Shown: positions 13,086 through 14,624 of the stretch, piece after piece | Position numbering within the stretch: the first letter of the stretch is position 1 | Layout of the letters: each line of letters opens with the position of its first letter | Source of the DNA: Actinomycetota bacterium | GTDB taxonomy: Bacteria; Actinomycetota; Thermoleophilia; Gaiellales; Gaiellaceae | Assembly (NCBI GenBank): GCA_013812465.1 | Contig: JACCTK010000247.1 | Coordinates: 1 to 14,624, forward strand | Length of the DNA: 14,624 nt | Direction of reading: 5' to 3' | Notes under the pieces: model-generated | The model's database searches: none | Told to the model about the DNA's origin: nothing | The model's input: only the letters and a program-made list of their open reading frames with translations | Made by a program: the position numbers and the translations under genes

Positions 13086-13111
13086 GTCATGTGCTATAAA
13101 TAGCACATGAC
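13086..13111. promoter_or_regulatory. Perfect palindromic operator with embedded -10 and start codon of vapB
   Basis: The arms GTCATGTGCTAT (13086-13097) and ATAGCACATGAC (13100-13111) are exact reverse complements around AA. TATAAA (13095-13100) at the centre is 6 nt before ATG 13107. The right arm contains the start codon. Bound antitoxin or antitoxin-toxin complex would cover the promoter and the initiation site. No clear -35 was found. Autoregulation through such palindromes is established for Phd/VapB antitoxins; use here is inferred. Confidence 0.7.
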
Positions 13112-13382
13112 TGTCTCCATCGGGATCCGCGAGCTGCGACAGAACGCGAGCCGCTACCTGCGACTGGTCGAGGAGCGCGGTGAGCCGATCCAGATCACCG
13201 ATCGTGGACGACCGGTAGCGCTCCTCGCTCCCTTACCAGACAGTGGGACGATCGAGAGGCTCGTGGCAACCGGGCGCCTTCGCCGCGGCAAGGGTGGCCC
13301 GTTGCCAAAGCCTGTAGATCCGATCCCCGGAGTGCCGCTTCCGTCGGAGATCCTCGCGGAGATGCGCGCAAACGAACGCTGA
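13107..13382 (+). CDS. vapB: Phd/YefM-type antitoxin of a VapBC module
   Basis: The protein has 91 residues. MTVSIGIRELRQNASRYLRLVEERGEPIQITDRGRPVALLAP contains the typical Phd/YefM N-terminal fold: a short strand, the 'R-x-x-x-S-x-x-L' helix, then I-x-I-T-x-R-G-R-P-V-A. The C-terminal half (50-91) is Pro-rich with basic and acidic patches and would wrap the toxin. It binds DNA as a dimer and represses its promoter; the palindrome across its own start is the likely site. It starts 24 nt after the glyS stop and ends 4 nt before the toxin start, so the module is a tight operon. Confidence 0.88.
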   Translation: MTVSIGIRELRQNASRYLRLVEERGEPIQITDRGRPVALLAPLPDSGTIERLVATGRLRRGKGGPLPKPVDPIPGVPLPSEILAEMRANER

Positions 13383-13386
13383 GACG

Positions 13387-13770
13387 TTGGTGTACCTCGA
13401 CGCGTCCGCGCTCGTCAAGCTCGTTGTCCCCGAGTCGCAGTCAGCCGCGCTTGCCGCCTACGTCGAGCGCCGTTCGCCGCTTTCGTCCTGCGCGCTTGCC
13501 CGCGTGGAGGTCGTTCGAGCGGTCAGCCCACACGGCGAGGAGCCGGTGCGTACGGCCCGCGAGCTCCTGGACGAGATCGATCTGATCCAGCTCGACGACG
13601 AGCTTCTCGACCTTGCAGCCGAGCTCCAGGGACCGCTGCGCAGCCTCGACGCGATCCATCTCGCCGCGGCGCTGGAGCTCGGTGATGCGCTCGAGGCTGT
13701 AGTGACGTACGACGGGCAGATGACCCGCGCGGCCGAGGTGCTCGGACTCACGGTGGTGGCACCGGTCTGA
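13387..13770 (+). CDS. vapC: PIN-domain ribonuclease toxin
   Basis: The protein has 127 residues. It opens MVYLDASALVKLVVPES, the standard PIN start with Asp5. The other acidic metal ligands are Glu41 (ARVEVVRA), Asp88 (LDAIHLAAA) and Asp109 (VTYDGQM). All four are present, so the nuclease should be active. VapC toxins cut tRNA or rRNA; the target here is unknown. TTG 13387 gives the family-typical M-V-Y-L-D; GTG 13390 is one codon later and also possible. No Shine-Dalgarno is seen, so translation may depend on coupling to vapB, 4 nt upstream. Confidence 0.88.
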   Translation: MVYLDASALVKLVVPESQSAALAAYVERRSPLSSCALARVEVVRAVSPHGEEPVRTARELLDEIDLIQLDDELLDLAAELQGPLRSLDAIHLAAALELGDALEAVVTYDGQMTRAAEVLGLTVVAPV

Positions 13771-13796
13771 ACCGCTCGGGAACGACGAGACATCCG

Positions 13797-13825
13797 CCCG
13801 AACGCACACGTTCGGGGTCAGACCC
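13797..13825. terminator. Two adjacent hairpins between vapC and recO
   Basis: CCCGAACG-CACA-CGTTCGGG (13797-13816) forms an 8-bp perfect stem with a 4-nt loop. It runs into GGGTC-A-GACCC (13815-13825), a second inverted repeat sharing two bases. These are the main structures in the 95-nt gap 13771-13865. They probably end transcription from both convergent genes. No U-tract follows on either strand. Confidence 0.5.
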
Positions 13826-13865
13826 TAGTTCCTCGTGTTGCAAACCCATTCCGCATACGGCACGA

Positions 13866-14609
13866 TCAGGCGCTGAGCGTGCGCAGGCGGAAGCCGCCGT
13901 GGAACTCGTACGACGCCACGACGACGGCGAGTACGTCCCGGACGGCCCTCTCCCCCAGTCCCAACCGATGCGCGTCCACGAGCGGCGTCCAGAGCAGCTC
14001 GAGGATGCCGCGGAAGCCCTCCGGAACGAGCATCACGGTCTCGGTCGGCGCGCAGGCGGGGCACACGCCACCACCCGCACGCGGCAGGTAGCCGACGAGG
14101 CCGTCGGTGCCACCGCACTCGACGCAGCTCTCGAGATGCGGCACGTATCCCGAGAGCCAGAGCAGCTTCAGCTGGAATGCGAGCGCGAGGGGATCGAGAG
14201 CCGCTTGGCCCTCGAGCGCGGCAGGGAGACCGTCGAGCGCCTCGACGAAGCGGGTCAGCGCCTCGAACGCGCGAGCGTTTCGCTCCTCCTCGACGTACAG
14301 GCGCAGCATGGCCTCGGCGCCGATGAGCCCGACCGAAAGCCGGTACGGGTCCTCCCGCGCCGGCCGGTGCGGGTCGACAAGCGACGCGCCGGTGACCGTG
14401 TGCAGCTCGCCGGAGCCCTGGTGCAGGAGCAGCTCGACGTGCGAGAACGGCTCCAGTCGCGCGCCAAAGCGGGACTTCGTCTTGCGGACGCCCTTCGCGA
14501 CGGCGCCCACGCGGCCGCGATCGAGGGTGTAGAGATGGAGAACCCGGTCGGCCTCACCGAAACGGAAGGAGCGAAGGACGACCGCCTCCGTCTTGTAGGT
14601 CCGTCCCAC
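13866..14609 (-). CDS. recO: DNA repair protein RecO
   Basis: The protein has 247 residues, a normal RecO length. The N-terminal OB fold is clear: YKTEAVVLRSFRFGEADRVL (5-24), YTLDRGRVGAVAKGVRKTKSRFG (27-49) and LEPFSHVELLL (52-62). The C-terminal helical part contains a four-Cys zinc site (C162, C165, C183, C186; CVECG and CPAC). RecO works with RecR to load RecA onto SSB-coated DNA in the RecF pathway. The GTG start at 14609 has TAGACT 7 nt upstream. It is convergent with vapC. In other bacteria recO commonly lies beside glyS; here vapBC lies between them. Confidence 0.95.
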   Translation of the reverse strand: MGRTYKTEAVVLRSFRFGEADRVLHLYTLDRGRVGAVAKGVRKTKSRFGARLEPFSHVELLLHQGSGELHTVTGASLVDPHRPAREDPYRLSVGLIGAEAMLRLYVEEERNARAFEALTRFVEALDGLPAALEGQAALDPLALAFQLKLLWLSGYVPHLESCVECGGTDGLVGYLPRAGGGVCPACAPTETVMLVPEGFRGILELLWTPLVDAHRLGLGERAVRDVLAVVVASYEFHGGFRLRTLSA

Positions 14610-14616
14610 GCGGCCA

Positions 14617-14622
14617 AGTCTA
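14617..14622 (-). promoter_or_regulatory. Predicted -10 box of recO
   Basis: TAGACT on the minus strand is 7 nt before GTG 14609. The -35 region would lie beyond the window. A leaderless start is inferred. Confidence 0.45.
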
Positions 14623-14624
14623 GG

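Noticed and set aside
1..14624. tRNA genes, rRNA, CRISPR arrays, IS elements or riboswitches.
   Set aside because: Intergenic gaps are under 100 bases, and none shows a cloverleaf, spaced repeats or a transposase frame by eye.

Overview
The window is GC-rich and reads as chromosomal core sequence from a high-GC actinobacterium. The conserved gene set, the DUF4260, DUF3179 and short PQQ-propeller proteins, and the many apparently leaderless starts suggest a Thermoleophilia/Gaiellales-like lineage. That placement is inference from gene content; no marker search was run. No rRNA, tRNA, CRISPR array, insertion sequence or prophage gene was seen. No stretch longer than 300 bases lacks a gene; the largest gaps (about 90-95 bases) lie between convergent genes and hold hairpins.

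Layout. Positions 1-2039 are accessory. A GNAT acetyltransferase tail (+) meets a minus-strand run: methyltransferase, a DUF4260 membrane protein broken by an in-frame TGA, then an AbrB antitoxin and RelE-like toxin. Positions 2063-5910 hold a secreted PQQ-propeller-like protein (+), ComB (-), a rhomboid protease with an N-terminal zinc finger (+) and a DUF3179 lipoprotein (+). Positions 5907-10824 are built around pyruvate,phosphate dikinase (-) and its regulatory kinase/phosphorylase (-). Between them lie an opposite-strand two-gene unit (S51 peptidase and a small P-loop kinase) and an 88-residue membrane protein that overlaps the regulator's 3' end. Positions 10891-14624 hold a second methyltransferase (+), glycyl-tRNA synthetase (+), a VapBC module (+) and RecO (-).

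How the genes work together. PPDK interconverts pyruvate and PEP, and the DUF299 protein switches it by phosphorylating a Thr two residues before the catalytic His; that Thr is present. The recO / glyS / PPDK-regulator neighbourhood recalls the Bacillus subtilis recO-glyQS-yqfL order, so it is probably an old cluster into which the vapBC module was inserted. The two toxin-antitoxin modules are otherwise unrelated.

The most striking signal is regulatory. Ten starts are preceded by TANNNT exactly 6 or 7 nt before the start codon, the arrangement of a -10 box that yields a leaderless mRNA. Only one gene, the methyltransferase at 10891, has a clear Shine-Dalgarno sequence. At three divergent gene pairs the two opposite -10 boxes physically overlap. 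The vapB promoter sits inside a perfect palindrome with 12-bp arms that also covers its start codon. I did not find a wholly new multi-gene system.
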